The notes under the pieces were generated by a model. It did not search any database, was not told the DNA's origin, and worked only from the letters and a program-made list of their open reading frames with translations. A DNA stretch of 64,000 nt from Phallus indusiatus (lineage: Eukaryota > Basidiomycota > Agaricomycetes > Phallales > Phallaceae): contig JAQFWX010000013.1 in the NCBI GenBank assembly GCA_027605045.1, positions 620,001 through 684,000 of the forward strand, written 5' to 3'. Below, piece by piece: positions 23,188-34,730 of the stretch (within the stretch, counting starts at the first letter, position 1; each line of letters opens with the position of its first letter). The translations under genes and the position numbers were made by a program.

Positions 23188-24630
23188 ATGGAAGGCTTCC
23201 TGCAAGGACTTTTAGACACAATTCGGTTCGTTAAATTTTTAACCTCACTCTGATTGCTTTTAATCCTGTTTCTAGGAGATTTTGTCCAATATGGTTTTCG
23301 TTGAGCATGGCGACAGGAATAATCCCATCCCTCTGGCATAATTTTCCCTTTGGGGGGGATCATTCTAGAGGATTGAATTTGATTGCACTCGTTTTCTATA
23401 TTTTCAACCTCTCCTTGTTCACTGTCTTTTTATCATGTGCCATTACACGGTATATACTTTTCCCTCGAACATGGCGGACAATGCTTCTCGATCCATCCGA
23501 AACCTTCTATTGGGGTCTACTTCCAATGGCAGGCGCAACTATCATAAACGTCTCCTTAAGCGTGGTTCACCAATATTGGGGCTTTGGCGGCACGAAATAT
23601 CTCTATTTACTGTGGAGTCTTTGGTGGATCGATATTGTTCTTTCCTTCGTTTGCGCTTTTGGTTTGGTTTATGTGATGTGAGCTGTGAATGCGGTCATAA
23701 AAATGATTTGATCTACGAGAGCAAATTGAATAATTTCCATTTATGCAGGTCGGCTCATTTACAGCTTTCTATTTCATCTGTCACCCCGGGGTGGCTATTG
23801 CCAGTTATGACCTTGATTGTCGCCTCAACGACAGGTCAACAGCTCGCAGGAGCCCTGATACCCATATCCCCTTCTCACACATTCATTACAATTTCAATAT
23901 CTCTTCTGATGCTGTCGATCGGCTCGGTTATAGTATTCATGTTACTCACTTTATGGATTCGCCGGTTACTGATCGACGGCTTTCCTGATATCATGGCCTC
24001 ATCATCAATATTCATACCTCTCGGTCCCTGCGGCCAGACAGGCTATTCTCTTCTTCTAGCAGGCCAAAATTTCAGCGCTCTCCTTCCATATGGGTCCGAT
24101 TCCTCAATTTTGGGCGACCCGCTGATAGGTCGCATTTTGCACGCAATATGTTTCTCATTCGCTTTCGCGTTTTGGTCCTTGGAGCTTTGGTGGTTACTAA
24201 CATCCGTGATGACCTTAATACATTTAAGGCTCAATGGAGCTCGGATTCATTTTAATCTATCGTGGTGGGCTGTGGTTTTCCCAAATGTGAGATCATTTAA
24301 CAATCCTCGAGAATTAGATAAACCGTTAACTAACTCGTTTTTGTTTCTTTTTTCCAATCTCAGGGAGTATATGCGCTATTAACCTTGGAGTTATCCAACT
24401 TAATCGAATCTAGAGTTTTCAAAATTTTCGGAGCAATTCATGCTATATTAATCGTAATTCTGTGGACCATACTGGCTATCCGCACAAGTATTCAACTCAT
24501 CAAAGACACTGTATTTCAGCCATCACCCGAAGGCGCTTCGAGTCCTAATCCATTCATTCAAATCAAAAAAGAACTTACGAAAACATCAACCGCAATAGAT
24601 CGTGAAACAGGTTCGATGACACAAGTTTAA
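23188..24630 (+). CDS. SSU1: SLAC1/TDT-family sulfite efflux pump (SSU1-like)
   Basis: Four exons: 23188-23225, 23276-23677, 23749-24286, 24364-24630. The protein (about 410 residues) begins MEGFLQGLLDTIRRFCPIWF and has about ten hydrophobic segments. Family features are SLSMATGIIPSLWHNFPF in the first segment, TRYILFPRTWRTML, DPSETFYWGLLPMAGATI and TPGWLLPVMTLIVASTTGQQ, with FIPLGPCGQTGYSLLLAG and FNLSWWAVVFPNGVYALLT later. These match tellurite-resistance/dicarboxylate (TDT) and Ssu1 proteins, which export sulfite at the plasma membrane and detoxify sulfur metabolism. The split Met codon at the exon 2/3 junction and the GV at exon 3/4 confirm the joins. The soluble C-tail is short and rich in Thr/Lys. 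Confidence 0.9.
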
Positions 24631-26280
24631 ATTTTTTTTTTCTTGGGCCCGGCGGGTGTACATGCTGTATATCAGCCGCTATAGACTAGAAAGTAATGTG
24701 TACATATACATAATTTAATTATTTTACAATAGACTCGCGGTCGTTGTTCGTCCTTCAAATGAAAATTCATCATGTTCCTCACCTCAAATAAATAACTTGC
24801 CTAACAACAAGGGCTGGTCCGGAGAGAAAAACCTTAAATCCTTCAGGCTTCACAAACAACATGCAACGATGTCGCTTATGTTATGACGCCACATTGATGC
24901 TGCGTAGATAAATGGAAAATCACAGAACCAATAGAAGACATACGTAAAGCCAACTAATAAAAGGAGCATTCACGAACATCCGGCCTTGCGGCACACCGGG
25001 ACGTTTGCAAGTCAATTCTAATATCACTCCATCACAAGCACATGTGGTTCGCCTGATATATGCTTGATGTTTAAGTACCTTTCCAATTGCCTTTGTGTTT
25101 TAGAGGAAGCTTGGAAGAGAATGTAACGACAATTCAGTCGGATAATGTAGGCTCTAGCGAAATTAGCTTGATATTACTTGCATGCGTTGGTCTCGCCTTG
25201 CTTGGCTGACTACTTAATATTGGGGATGCAAGCGTATGGTCATTAGACTTAATGAAGAAAGATTTTAGTAAGTAGTTCCGAGCGTGGATTAAGATACTAC
25301 CCGCGGGTTACTCAACAATGGACGTTGCCTTCCCGCCCTCTGGACCTACCTCGACAAGACTGGACGACTAACCCAGCAACACGGCTCCCTCGCGACAGAT
25401 ACAAACCCGGTACCCAAAGACAGTGCAAAGAAAAGGAAAAAGCAACGCCGAGCGAAACATTAGATGACGCCTCACCACCCTAAATACCTCTACACGGCTG
25501 TAGCGCCTTACACGAAGGACTCGCCACCTCCCACAATGGGACAGATGATCCAGACACAAAATAGATAGCAAACATTATATTACCCGAACTATGTAGTATA
25601 TACGTCTGACATGGGGCAACCCGATAGACAATAAACCTGATTTTTTTTAAAAAAAAAAAAAAGATACTACCCAAGTGTGCAAGTGGCAGCCAGCGCCGGG
25701 CCGCTGCGCACATGTAAATATCGTGACTATGAGTCAAACCTAACTACCTTCAATGAAGTCGTTGTACCTCCGTTTCTCCTACCAGCGCTTCAGGTAATTC
25801 ATGTCGTACACGAAATCTGCAGCTCTGATTACGAACTTTGGTAAGTGCCTTCTTCTGCACAACCAGACAGGGCCGGGTAATTCCGTGGTTGATTCAAAAT
25901 GATGATCCTGTAAATGGTGCCTCGAATATAATCCGAACCTCGAGGGGAATGCATCTCTGAGGAGATATGTATGGTGTTCTCTCCCGTGGGTAATACTGCA
26001 TTGGTATATACAAACGATCAGCCAAATTCGACCAGCGGCTGATTGTCAACTCGTACCCAGCAGTTGTCTGGAAATCCTGCGTATATACCCCATTAAACAG
26101 TGCGCTCTCACCCGTAGATTCCGACTTGGAGAATTTACGGTGCGAAGACAGTGCGTAAAGCCTTCAGATCTCAAGAGTGTTCAATGTACCAACAACTCAC
26201 CAATGACAGGCTCAACGATTTAGCGCAGCTCCTTGACAGAGTATTATACAGCAAAATTATCCAGAGAAATTTCATTGGAG

Positions 26281-26832
26281 TCACTCGCACTTCATGCTCA
26301 GAGTCACCGATAGAGGAATAGCCTGAAGGGGAAATGAACGATTACCCAGGTATGGCTGGGTCCGATGCATCTTCACTTGGCCAAAAATACATTGACTAAA
26401 AATGACCTTCAAAAATAGAGCATATACATATATGTGTAACATCATAAACGCCGCGTAACCTATGGTTTCAGGGATAAATCCACTTGGTCCAATCACCATC
26501 TCGACCACGGAAAGCCACAATAACACGGTCACTTAATTATGTTGTGTACATAATATAATTATCCACGGCAGTAGTCTCGGACCACTTGATACTCCACTAC
26601 TGTTATGACAACTGGTACGGAAGATGATCATGATGACCAGACGAATCAATTGTGCAGCACCGGGGGTATGTATTTTACTCGGCCTTTGAGCTTGAAATCC
26701 TTCACGCTTGTCGCTAAAGGCAAATAAAACAGGTATGCAACCAGCAAGCATTACTCTTTGATTGTCAGCATGCGCCATTGTGGCCACAATTCCAGAAAGG
26801 CAAAGAATTTGAAGAATTTGATTACGTTCCAA
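26281..26832 (-). pseudogene. Possible remnant of a basidiomycete multi-spanning membrane protein
   Basis: One frame gives ILQILCLSGIVATMAHAD, HTPGAAQLIRLVIMIIFRT and then a stop near 26533. A second frame gives VVEMVIGPSGFIPETIGYA and MLHIYVYALFLKVIFSQC. The pattern of short hydrophobic segments with a TPGAAQLIRL step recalls DUF6533/DUF6534-type basidiomycete membrane proteins, but no hallmark motif is present and the frames do not join cleanly by splicing. A gene missing exons or a pseudogene are both possible. Confidence 0.28.
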
Positions 26833-27606
26833 GGCATTTTTTCTTTCACTTCAGGATTTCATCCATGCTCCTATATTCGAGCCTCAGATATCAAGAGGCC
26901 GATTAGGACGAGTAGGACGCACCAAATTCGGAAACAGCCTGCCTCCGATTCCTCGCGCAGCCTTGGTGTTCTGTGGTCTTTTTTTAAGCCTCAAGCCCGG
27001 CGATTTCCAGTAATACTATGCAGTCCTCGATATTTGTAAAAGCCGTTACCGATATATTCCGAACTCAAATTTGTTGGGGATACCAGAATTCAAACGTCTT
27101 GTTTGCGGTGGGAACGTGAGATCTATTGCGCCGAATACCCTGCGTTGTTACGCGATTTTGAGGCCAAGTGAGTTAGATAGATTTACAGTCAATCCAAGTT
27201 GATATCGCCGCGTTTGGAGCGGGTATTGCAGCCATCGAGACCAATCAATGAGAGAGACCACTAGCGATTGATTGCCGGATCAGCGTTGAGAGTTTTGTTT
27301 TAATTTAAACATGACTTCATCCTACATAATAAATTCTGGGCGACCGGTGACCCAAGGACCCAGCCCTGCATCGGAGGTGCCTTGATAGTATGAGCCTGAA
27401 TGACTATGAGTAACCTGACATATCTATCTATGCGACAACAAACCGTTTTCTCCCTTCTCTTTCCTTCTTCCTCCTCCTAATTGCAAAAGAAAAGAGTACC
27501 GGAGGAATCTGTTCTTTTTTCAAACGGCCGTTCCGAAAACAAAAAAGCCTGTGAAGTGATTGTGCACGGCCGTCGCATAAAGGGGCCCGGGTTCCGAGCT
27601 GAACGG

Positions 27607-27613
27607 TATAAAA
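27607..27613 (+). promoter_or_regulatory. TATA box upstream of small secreted protein gene
   Basis: TATAAAA lies 138-144 bp upstream of the ATG at 27751, in a GC-richer promoter segment. A clear TATA element is typical of strongly inducible fungal genes. Confidence 0.5.
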
Positions 27614-27750
27614 ATGAGGCAAGTTTGGAGACCTCCAGTATAGCATTGATCAGCCTCACCATTATTTACTTTCTTCTCTTCTTCCAACTGAGGGTTGATA
27701 AAACAGTCTTCCATACCCCAAGTTTAGCACCTAGATCGTAATTTTTTACA

Positions 27751-28274
27751 ATGCAATTTTACCTCGCTGTTTCCGCATTCTTCTGCTTTGCTGCCGTCAT
27801 TGTACAAGCTTCCCCAGTTGGTGAGCACATTTCTCAAGAAACATATCTCTTCCTGTGATCAGTGCTAAACACTTACTGTTTCCAGCCATGGGGATCGTTG
27901 CACGTGTCCCAGTTGCGGTAAGTACCCTCCCAATCACATTTTTCAAGAACTGAAAAAAATTTGAAATTTCAATAAATAGCAGTCAAGCGATTGCGGTGTA
28001 GTTGGTGGCAAATCTTGTGCGTCTTTCACACTTCCGAGTCGTGCTCAGTGCCAGAAGTTGTAAATTAACACCTTGTGATTTTGAATTTTTTAGGTAATAT
28101 CGTCGAAAAAACGCCTTTTGCAGTGGTGGCCGCCGGCCCAACAGCCCTATCTGAAAATGAGATGATTGCGGTACGAGAAACCTTGTGATAGAGTTTTCAT
28201 CGATATTTACGTCATACATATATCCCGAATGCCCTCAGACTATTGTACCGCGTAATGGGCTCATGATCTTGTAA
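27751..28274 (+). CDS. Small secreted protein, function unknown
   Basis: Five short exons join to about 85 residues. The first encodes a clean signal peptide (MQFYLAVSAFFCFAAVIVQA, then SPV). The next give AMGIVARVPVA, QSSDCGVVGGKSC, NIVEKTPFAVVAAGPTALSE and NEMIATIVPRNGLMIL with stop at 28274. The join after KS uses a donor GTGCGT, and the Cys codon is split; ignoring this intron gives a shorter protein ending QCQKL. The mature part has only two Cys residues. No family recognised; small multi-exon secreted proteins like this are frequent effector or cell-wall candidates in basidiomycetes. A TATA box lies 138 bp upstream. Confidence 0.65.
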
Positions 28275-28678
28275 GTAGGCATGCACATTACATGCTGCGG
28301 TCTTCACATCCTTCACCCCTTGTTTTAGGTAATTGTATAGCCAAGAGAAATTTTTTTTCATTTAGGATACTATATTCTTTGTGATGCATAATGAGTAGTG
28401 TTCGGCTATGGATGATCCATATGAACGCACGCTTATCACAAAGTCAGCTAATAGATCATAGAATTTGTAGGGTTGTGGTTGGGTCTTATTTCACGGGTAC
28501 ATTTATAACATCTCATTTCATCGGAAACGAAAACACGATTGTAAATAAACCATATATTTGACGCGGCTCTTGTAAAAATGTTACATGAATACACCTTTGT
28601 TATTACATGTAAGGAAACAAACACTTATCCGAGACCATTGATACAACACGGGATTCCGAACGAATTAATAGAGGCACA
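28275..28678. other. Convergent intergenic region
   Basis: Spacer between the small secreted protein and pyroglutamyl peptidase genes, which converge. AT-rich; nothing recognisable beyond likely 3' untranslated regions. Confidence 0.55.
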
Positions 28679-29677
28679 TCAGCCTTGTAAAGCCTTCTCG
28701 CCTGTGCAAACTTGTGCAACGACTTGTCTAACCAATTCAACCAATTCCTCCTGTTTGAAGGGCGAATCAGGTTGCGTAGGCACGTGCATGAAGAGCGACT
28801 TGGATCGTTTAATGCTGTCGCTATTAGGTGTTTTCTCGAACAAGGGACGCTGAGATTCGGCTAAGGATCCATAGCATGTAAAGTCACATAAATAATGTCC
28901 CGCGTCCGTGGAAGCTTGTACTCTCTAAGAAGGTAAGAAGGGCATTAAATTAAAGGAAAAGAGAAAAAGCAAAAGCCGCTCACCGCTTCCCCAGAATCTT
29001 TTAAACCGGCAATAACAGCGTTGACATCAACCTCAGTATGAAGCTCTTCAGGGAATACTTTATAGCCAATTCCAAAACCTCTTGTTTCCTTTCCGTTCGC
29101 TAACTTTGCATTCGAACCAAGTCTTTCCCGCTCAAACGACTCTGCTTCTGAAACGGATTTCGCTGAGACTTGACTCTGGGGTATAATCGGGGCATACTTT
29201 CCACGTACGTCTGGAGCGAAATATCCAGATTTGTGACCGATTTGTTCTAGGCAGGCTGCACCATTACGACCAGCTCCTACGTGTAATATGAAATCGTAGC
29301 CGGACTCTGGTGGGGTCGCAAAGTTGTCAGGAGATGGCATCGGTTCTGACGGGTCTATTATTTCGGCTGCCTCGGCTGGCGTAATAGGAAGCCGGGGTGG
29401 ACGAGCATGGATGAGAGAAATGAGTTTGAGAACCGTGTCGTACGCAACACAAACGGGACCAAGAACAGTTATGTGGATTTTGGCTCCCGATTGCGTTTGT
29501 ATTACTGTGTTGTGCAGTGGTTTCGTGCAGCCCCAAGAAGGGTTGACTGGTACCCTCATAAATGGCTAGATCGTAATCAATACCGATAGTCTTGAAAAAA
29601 GAGAAACGACTGACTCCAAAGCCATTTATCAGAACATGATACGTTGATGGCGCATCTGTCGGTGGTGGTGGCGGCAT
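28679..29677 (-). CDS. Pyroglutamyl-peptidase I (C15 cysteine peptidase)
   Basis: Removes N-terminal pyroglutamate from peptides in the cytosol. Three exons. Exon 1 starts MPPPPPTDAPSTYHVLINGFG, and splicing to CC-ATT-TATG gives GFGPFMRVPVNPSWGCTKPL, the family opening. Exon 2 has YDFILHVGAGRNGAACLEQI and FGIGYKVFPEELHTEVDVNA. Exon 3 (after an acceptor ending CTTAG) gives STDAGHYLCDFTCYGSLAES, with the catalytic Cys in AGHYLC, and SKSLFMHVPTQPD with the catalytic His. The Glu of CLEQIG is the likely third catalytic residue. The length, about 290 residues, is larger than bacterial Pcp (about 215) because of a linker after the GAGR segment, typical of fungal forms. Confidence 0.92.
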
Positions 29678-30043
29678 TGTTCAATGGATGCAAAAGAATT
29701 CTCTGGCGTGGGGAGCTGAAATTGGTGAGCGTGACCGTCACATTATTGCTGCTTGAAGCGCGATCAGTCACAAAGTCGGGACTATTTTTGGACTATCTTG
29801 GACGCATCATGAGTTCGTGTTGTGGAGGTGATAAAATATGTTAAACTTGCTTTATAGCAAGAGGAAATACGGGAAGTCGCTTTTTGTTTTTTTTCGATAA
29901 TAAACACTTACGTAAAAAGAGGAGATGAGCTAATCGCGTAAGTTGCCGAAGAAGAAGAAAAAGAAGCCCTGCCCGGCTAGTCGGCTAGTCAACGTGGGTA
30001 TGTTCATCACGTTTGGTTGTATTCCAGTCTCAGTCTCGTCAAC
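29678..30043. other. Divergent promoter region
   Basis: A 366-bp spacer between the pyroglutamyl peptidase start (-) and the WD40 gene start (+). No element stands out; it presumably serves both genes. Confidence 0.5.
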
Positions 30044-32660
30044 ATGGACAAGGATATCCAATTCATCCAGGTGTCCTTCAACAAAAATCTCAAACGTAAA
30101 AAAGCTCCTCAGGTCATCACCCTCGAATCGGATGATTCGGATATAGAATGCCTTAGTACGTTACGCGCTAGCAAGAGTGAAGACGCATTTTTCCAATGTT
30201 CGTTGACCATACTTTCTAGGTGTAGTACGCCCTAGGAATAAGAACAAGATCCAAAAGACAAATGGAGTCTCATCTTCCAAGCGGGTATGTTTACATCCCA
30301 AGTTGGCAATTAAGATTTGTTTTACTCAACCCAAAGGCTAGATGCGGACAACACCATTTGACAAGTTGCAATCAGAACCCAAACCTGGACCCTCGACCTC
30401 TCGCATAATTAAGTTGGACACTGATGATGACGATTTTGAGAAGGAAACAGAGTCCGATTATGACAACATACCAGGATACGAGATGCGTCGCGAAGTGGTA
30501 CGTTCTACGGTCCTGTGACAAAGTCCTATTTTCTTTTGAAGGGGGGTTAAACATTCGTTCTTATCTAGTGTCCTCCTCCTGTAAATGTTGTTTACGCACG
30601 AGATATAACCGCAGAAGTGGAAACTGCTTTGAAAAAACTCTCTCTCGGTCGCGTCCAGACCCGGAGCGATCCGCTTCCGATACATGCCCAGCAAAAATAC
30701 AAACCAGTAAGCTATCTCTTCTTCAATAGACTGGAATATATGTATTTTGAATGAAATAGTTTCGAGTCACTCGCGCCTATCGACCGCGTACCGGGCTCGT
30801 GCGAGATCGAAGTAGGGAATTCAACACCCCCTTGAAACATTTATACCCCCAATGCAGTTTTCGAATGGCAGATGGTACTTCCTTTCGCTTCATCTCTCAA
30901 AAAATTCCAATAAATGTTCTGTCTAGCTTGTACTTGGATAAGTCAATCAGGCGAACGACTTTTGGTTTCCAGTGCGACGCCGGGCGGCGGAGAGAGCGGT
31001 GAGCGTCAACAAACAATTACTATTTTTATAATAGCTCATATATAAGTGATATCTATCAGAAACAACACGAAACTTGTACAATGAATCCAACACTCTCGCG
31101 TACTTTCAAACCGGTGCGCAACGCGTTCTGACCAGATTCCTTTAAAAAAATCTCTTAAAATGCTATGTTCAAGGCTCAGAATCCCCCGAGTTTTTACCAT
31201 CTCACCATTTGCGGGGAAATGATCCCGGAGGAGGTATGTAACATCGTATCTGCTTTTGAATGAACTTCAGAACATGTTCAACCTAGATGGTAATCCTGAT
31301 CCGAGATATTTCGATGTCGAGCGAGCTTGTTTCGATCCTAATGCGTACATATTTTTTACTTTCTCACATTTCCACATTAATTATATGCTCCTCTGTTTCA
31401 GACAAAATGTATTCGTCTCTGCTGGACGAGATGGCGTCGTAACGATCTGGAACTACGCAACACCCAAGATCAAGAATCTTTACTTAGATACTGGCGACAC
31501 TAAATTCTCGTACGTTCCTGTAAGGCGCTGGGGTAGAGGTATACAGGAAATATTCTTCTCCTCAATAATTAATGCTCTTACCCCGTTATTCAAGAAACGT
31601 ATGGTGGGAGCTACGTGCACGACATCGTTTTTCGGAAAAATAGGCTACCTGACACACGGAGCATATTCTCGGCACCGTGCCGGAATGGGTAAGTCAAATC
31701 ATATCACGAGACTAGTTCTTTACAAAACATGTCGATCAGGAATCTATTCCTTCATTCATATTCATATGACGGGGATCAAACTGTCGACTATTCACGGCAA
31801 AAACTGACTAACAAACAAACAACTGTGCAGAATGCTTTGTTTGGGGCTACAATCTGGGGGGATTATGCTTCCTCGGATGACCTATTCACATGCACGGAAG
31901 TGAGAAGAGCTTCCCTCGCTAATATTTGTCATCACGTCTACGATATACGTTCCGGAAAACATAGGTATAGCCTGGATAACGGTCAAAACGGGGAGGAGAT
32001 ATGTTTGAGCCCGGATGGTAAGCCGTTCAAAAGTTTTCTGTATTCTAAATGATAACATCCTTTTTAGGTTCAATGCTCGCACTATTTACTCAGCGCGGCA
32101 ACATTCTCAGCCTCGATCTATACGACGCGCGAAGAAAAGACGGTAGTTCCGTCGCTGAAATCCTGGAGATACCCTGTCTAGACAAGGAACCTGGTGTTAC
32201 TAAAGCAGCATGGAGCCCTGATGGGATTCACCTGGCCGTCGCAACAAACGACCATAGGGTCCGTGTGTACGATGGCCGATTTCTAGACCCCAAGAAATGT
32301 GCTATGGAATTTTATCACGAAGTGCAAATGGAGCGGTCGTTCAGTATTTCGTTTATGGAATGGACGACCGAGTCTTCTGTGGGACAGAATGTTGGTCTTG
32401 TTACTGGCAATGGCGGTGACAGTGAGTTTCCTGTTGCCTCAGGCTTGCACCTTTTCTCTCGCTAACAAACATCTTTCAAAGACAGAATTTTATTGTGGGA
32501 CACGAGATATTCAAATCAAGCGCCCAAAGTACTTGCTCAACTATGCTGTCAAGTTTCGGTTGGTTGTCTAGGTGATCCTTATAAAAGAGAAAAACCGCTC
32601 GTTATTGGGGGGCTCGACGGGTGGGTATATGCGTACGATACGTCGGGTCTGGTGTTTTGA
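30044..32660 (+). CDS. WD40-repeat protein with two SUMO-interaction-like motifs
   Basis: Twelve or more short exons. The N-terminal part reads MDKDIQFIQVSFNKNLKRKK, then QVITLESDDSDIECLS, a basic stretch, and TSRIIKLDTDDDDFEKE: two hydrophobic-acidic motifs like SUMO-interacting motifs. Later exons carry WD-type blades: CTWISQSGERLLVSSATPGG, QNVFVSAGRDGVVTIWNYA, VTKAAWSPDGIHLAVATNDH, VRVYDGRFLDPKKC, LLWDTRYSNQAPKVLAQL and a last blade PLVIGGLDGWVYAYDTSG. Propeller proteins are scaffolds; the partner is unknown. A protein with SIMs and WD40 blades suggests nuclear, SUMO-linked work, which is inference. AATAAA begins two bases after the stop. The middle exons between about 31100 and 32050 are less certain. 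Confidence 0.82.
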
Positions 32661-32882
32661 AAATAAAAGAAACTAAAATTGTGTGCCTTGTATTTTTTTC
32701 ACTAATGTTGTTTCATTATGTACATGTATTAGTAGGCTAATAATTGCAATTTACTTTTTTTTCTTTTCAAGTTTCGAGCGTCAACAAGCACCCACTTTTC
32801 ACACCGGAACACCAGCGTCAATTTATTTCTAACTCCGCTCCATCCCAAAGTCTCCATCGTATTGCTATACTATTTCTGCTAG

Positions 32883-34376
32883 ATGCTTGCCTCTGCTACC
32901 AGAGTGGCCTCGACGCGACGTCTTGCCTCAAAAGCGAGATACTTTGCCACTGTCTCAGATGCAGCTGGCTTCAAAATTGCCGCGGCTGACAATGGCCAGT
33001 CCACTTGCTCGGTTTCGTTTATCGTGAAGGCTGGTAGCAGATACGAGCCGAAACCAGGTCTTGCTCATGCATTAAGACATTTTGGATTCAAAGTATGTTC
33101 TTTTTTGCTCTTAATGGTTGAACTTGGATGCTGACCGGATTCTGTAGAATACCGCTCAACGATCCGCTCTAGGAACAGTCCGTGAATCCGAGTTATATGG
33201 AGGTGTTCTGTCCACGTCCCTATCTCGCGAGCACGTAGCATATACCACAGAATTCCTCCGAGGAGACGAGTGAGCATATTCCTTAGCCATATCAAGAAAA
33301 ATTGACTAAATTCGTTTTGAATTGCAGGGAGTTCTTCGTGGATGTATTATCCAATGTTTTGACAACCACCCGTTTTACACGCTACGAGCTAGAGGAATCT
33401 GTTCTTCCTCTTGTTGAAGCCGAGGCCATCGAAGCCAAAGCTGATCCCGCCGTCCTCGCACTCGAATTGGCACATTCCATTGCGTTCCGTTCCGGCTTGG
33501 GCGACTCGCTTTTCGCTCAACCTCATTCACATATCACCGCCGAGGATGTTGCCGAGTATGCAAACAGTGTGTTCGGGAAAGGAAATGTCACTATCCTAGG
33601 CACCGGTATTTCACAAGAGAAACTTGCCCAGCTTGTTGAGAAACACCTTGCATCTGCTCCGAGTGCTAGTATAACGGACTCTCAAACGACTAAATACTAT
33701 GGAGGCGAAACCCGTGTTTCATTCTCGGAACAAGGTCAACATGGCCCTCATACGGTCTTTGTTGGGTACGGATTGCCTGGACAGCCTACAGCTGAACTTT
33801 CCGTCCTCTATCATCACCTTTCCACCACACCATCATTAAAATGGTCGACAAGCTCTTCTCCACTAGCAACTGGACTTCCAAGCGGTGCTTCTGCACGACC
33901 TGTATTATTACAGTACTCCGACGCTTCGCTGTTCGGTGTTTTGGTTCAAGGACAGACACCTGGGGATGTAACGGAAGCTAGCAAGACCGTCGCTAAAGCC
34001 TTTAATAATACCCCATTAAAAGAAGAAGACCTTAAACGCGCAACTGCTAAAGCCAAGTTTGCCGCTGCTAGCGAGTCGGATACTCGCGCTGGCCAGCTTG
34101 TATCAGCTACTACTGTATGTCTACCATATCCTTTCAGTGAAACCTTGAATTAACTCGATCCTTCTTAGCCCTGGGTTAACCAGCTCTTCAGTTCTTCTGA
34201 AAAACTTACGGCAGCATCCGTCAACAAGGTCTGTGTTCCATAGTAATTATATCATGCTTCACAGCTTATTTTTTTGATTCTTTCAGGTCCTTTCTGACTT
34301 AAGGAAAACCAAACCCACCTTTGTCGCAGTTGGTGACATATACCGCTTACCACACCCCGAACTCTTTGGTCTTTGA
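32883..34376 (+). CDS. QCR2: Ubiquinol-cytochrome c reductase core subunit 2
   Basis: Core protein 2 of respiratory complex III, in the matrix-facing part of the complex. The N-terminus MLASATRVASTRRLASKARY is a mitochondrial presequence. Then come FKIAAADNGQSTCSVSFIVK, AGSRYEPKPGLAHALRHFGF, TAQRSALGTVRESELYGG, and EFFVDVLSNVLTTTRFTRYE, as in the inactive M16-peptidase fold of this subunit (no HxxEH zinc site). The C-terminal half has VFVGYGLPGQPTAELSVLYHHL and ends FVAVGDIYRLPHPELFGL. Six exons; the last joins are at about 34110-34170 and 34230-34287. The length, near 420 residues, is normal. Confidence 0.94.
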
Positions 34377-34730
34377 TAGATGAAATTTGTTTACATATAC
34401 ATATACTGCTGAATACTGGATTCGAGACTTGAAAAAGCTGTCCGGCGTGCGCGTCCTCTAAACATAACTACCTGCATCGTTATCAGAAAGGTTGTTTTTG
34501 AGACATCTTAATTAATGAGTTTTACTTGACGAGAAAAAGACCTTTATCGCGAGAAACCAGGACGGGTTAGACATGTCTACCAGTGGAATGGGCTGATTGG
34601 TCCGGACCCATGGGGGCTGCAAAACTAATGTTCTCACGGTCTGATCAGCGTCGTGGCCAGTAGGTCCTCTCAAAAAGTAATCCTCGCCTTTTGAACAAGG
34701 ACGAGAGAAGGGGGAAGGATTGTACAAATA
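34377..34730. other. Tandem intergenic region
   Basis: A 354-bp spacer between QCR2 and GET1 (both plus). It holds the QCR2 3' end and the GET1 promoter; no other gene or clear element. Confidence 0.5.

Larger units (their letters stand above)
24631..27750. other. Gene-poor island with membrane-protein remnants
   Basis: No intact gene. A T-run followed by an A-run occurs at about 25640-25663. The minus strand between 26832 and 26281 has two adjacent hydrophobic frames separated by a stop and a shift. The last 300 bp are the promoter of the small secreted protein gene. Confidence 0.5.

Noticed and set aside
25630..25665. T-run followed by A-run as a possible retroelement tail
   Set aside because: No target-site duplication, reverse transcriptase or element body was recognised nearby.
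27428..27741. Four overlapping frames on both strands upstream of the small secreted protein
   Set aside because: This is the promoter region with a TATA box; the frames conflict and have no motifs.
28578..28853. Cys-containing plus-strand frame as a secreted peptide
   Set aside because: It is antisense to the last exon of the pyroglutamyl peptidase, which has the catalytic Cys and His motifs on the minus strand.
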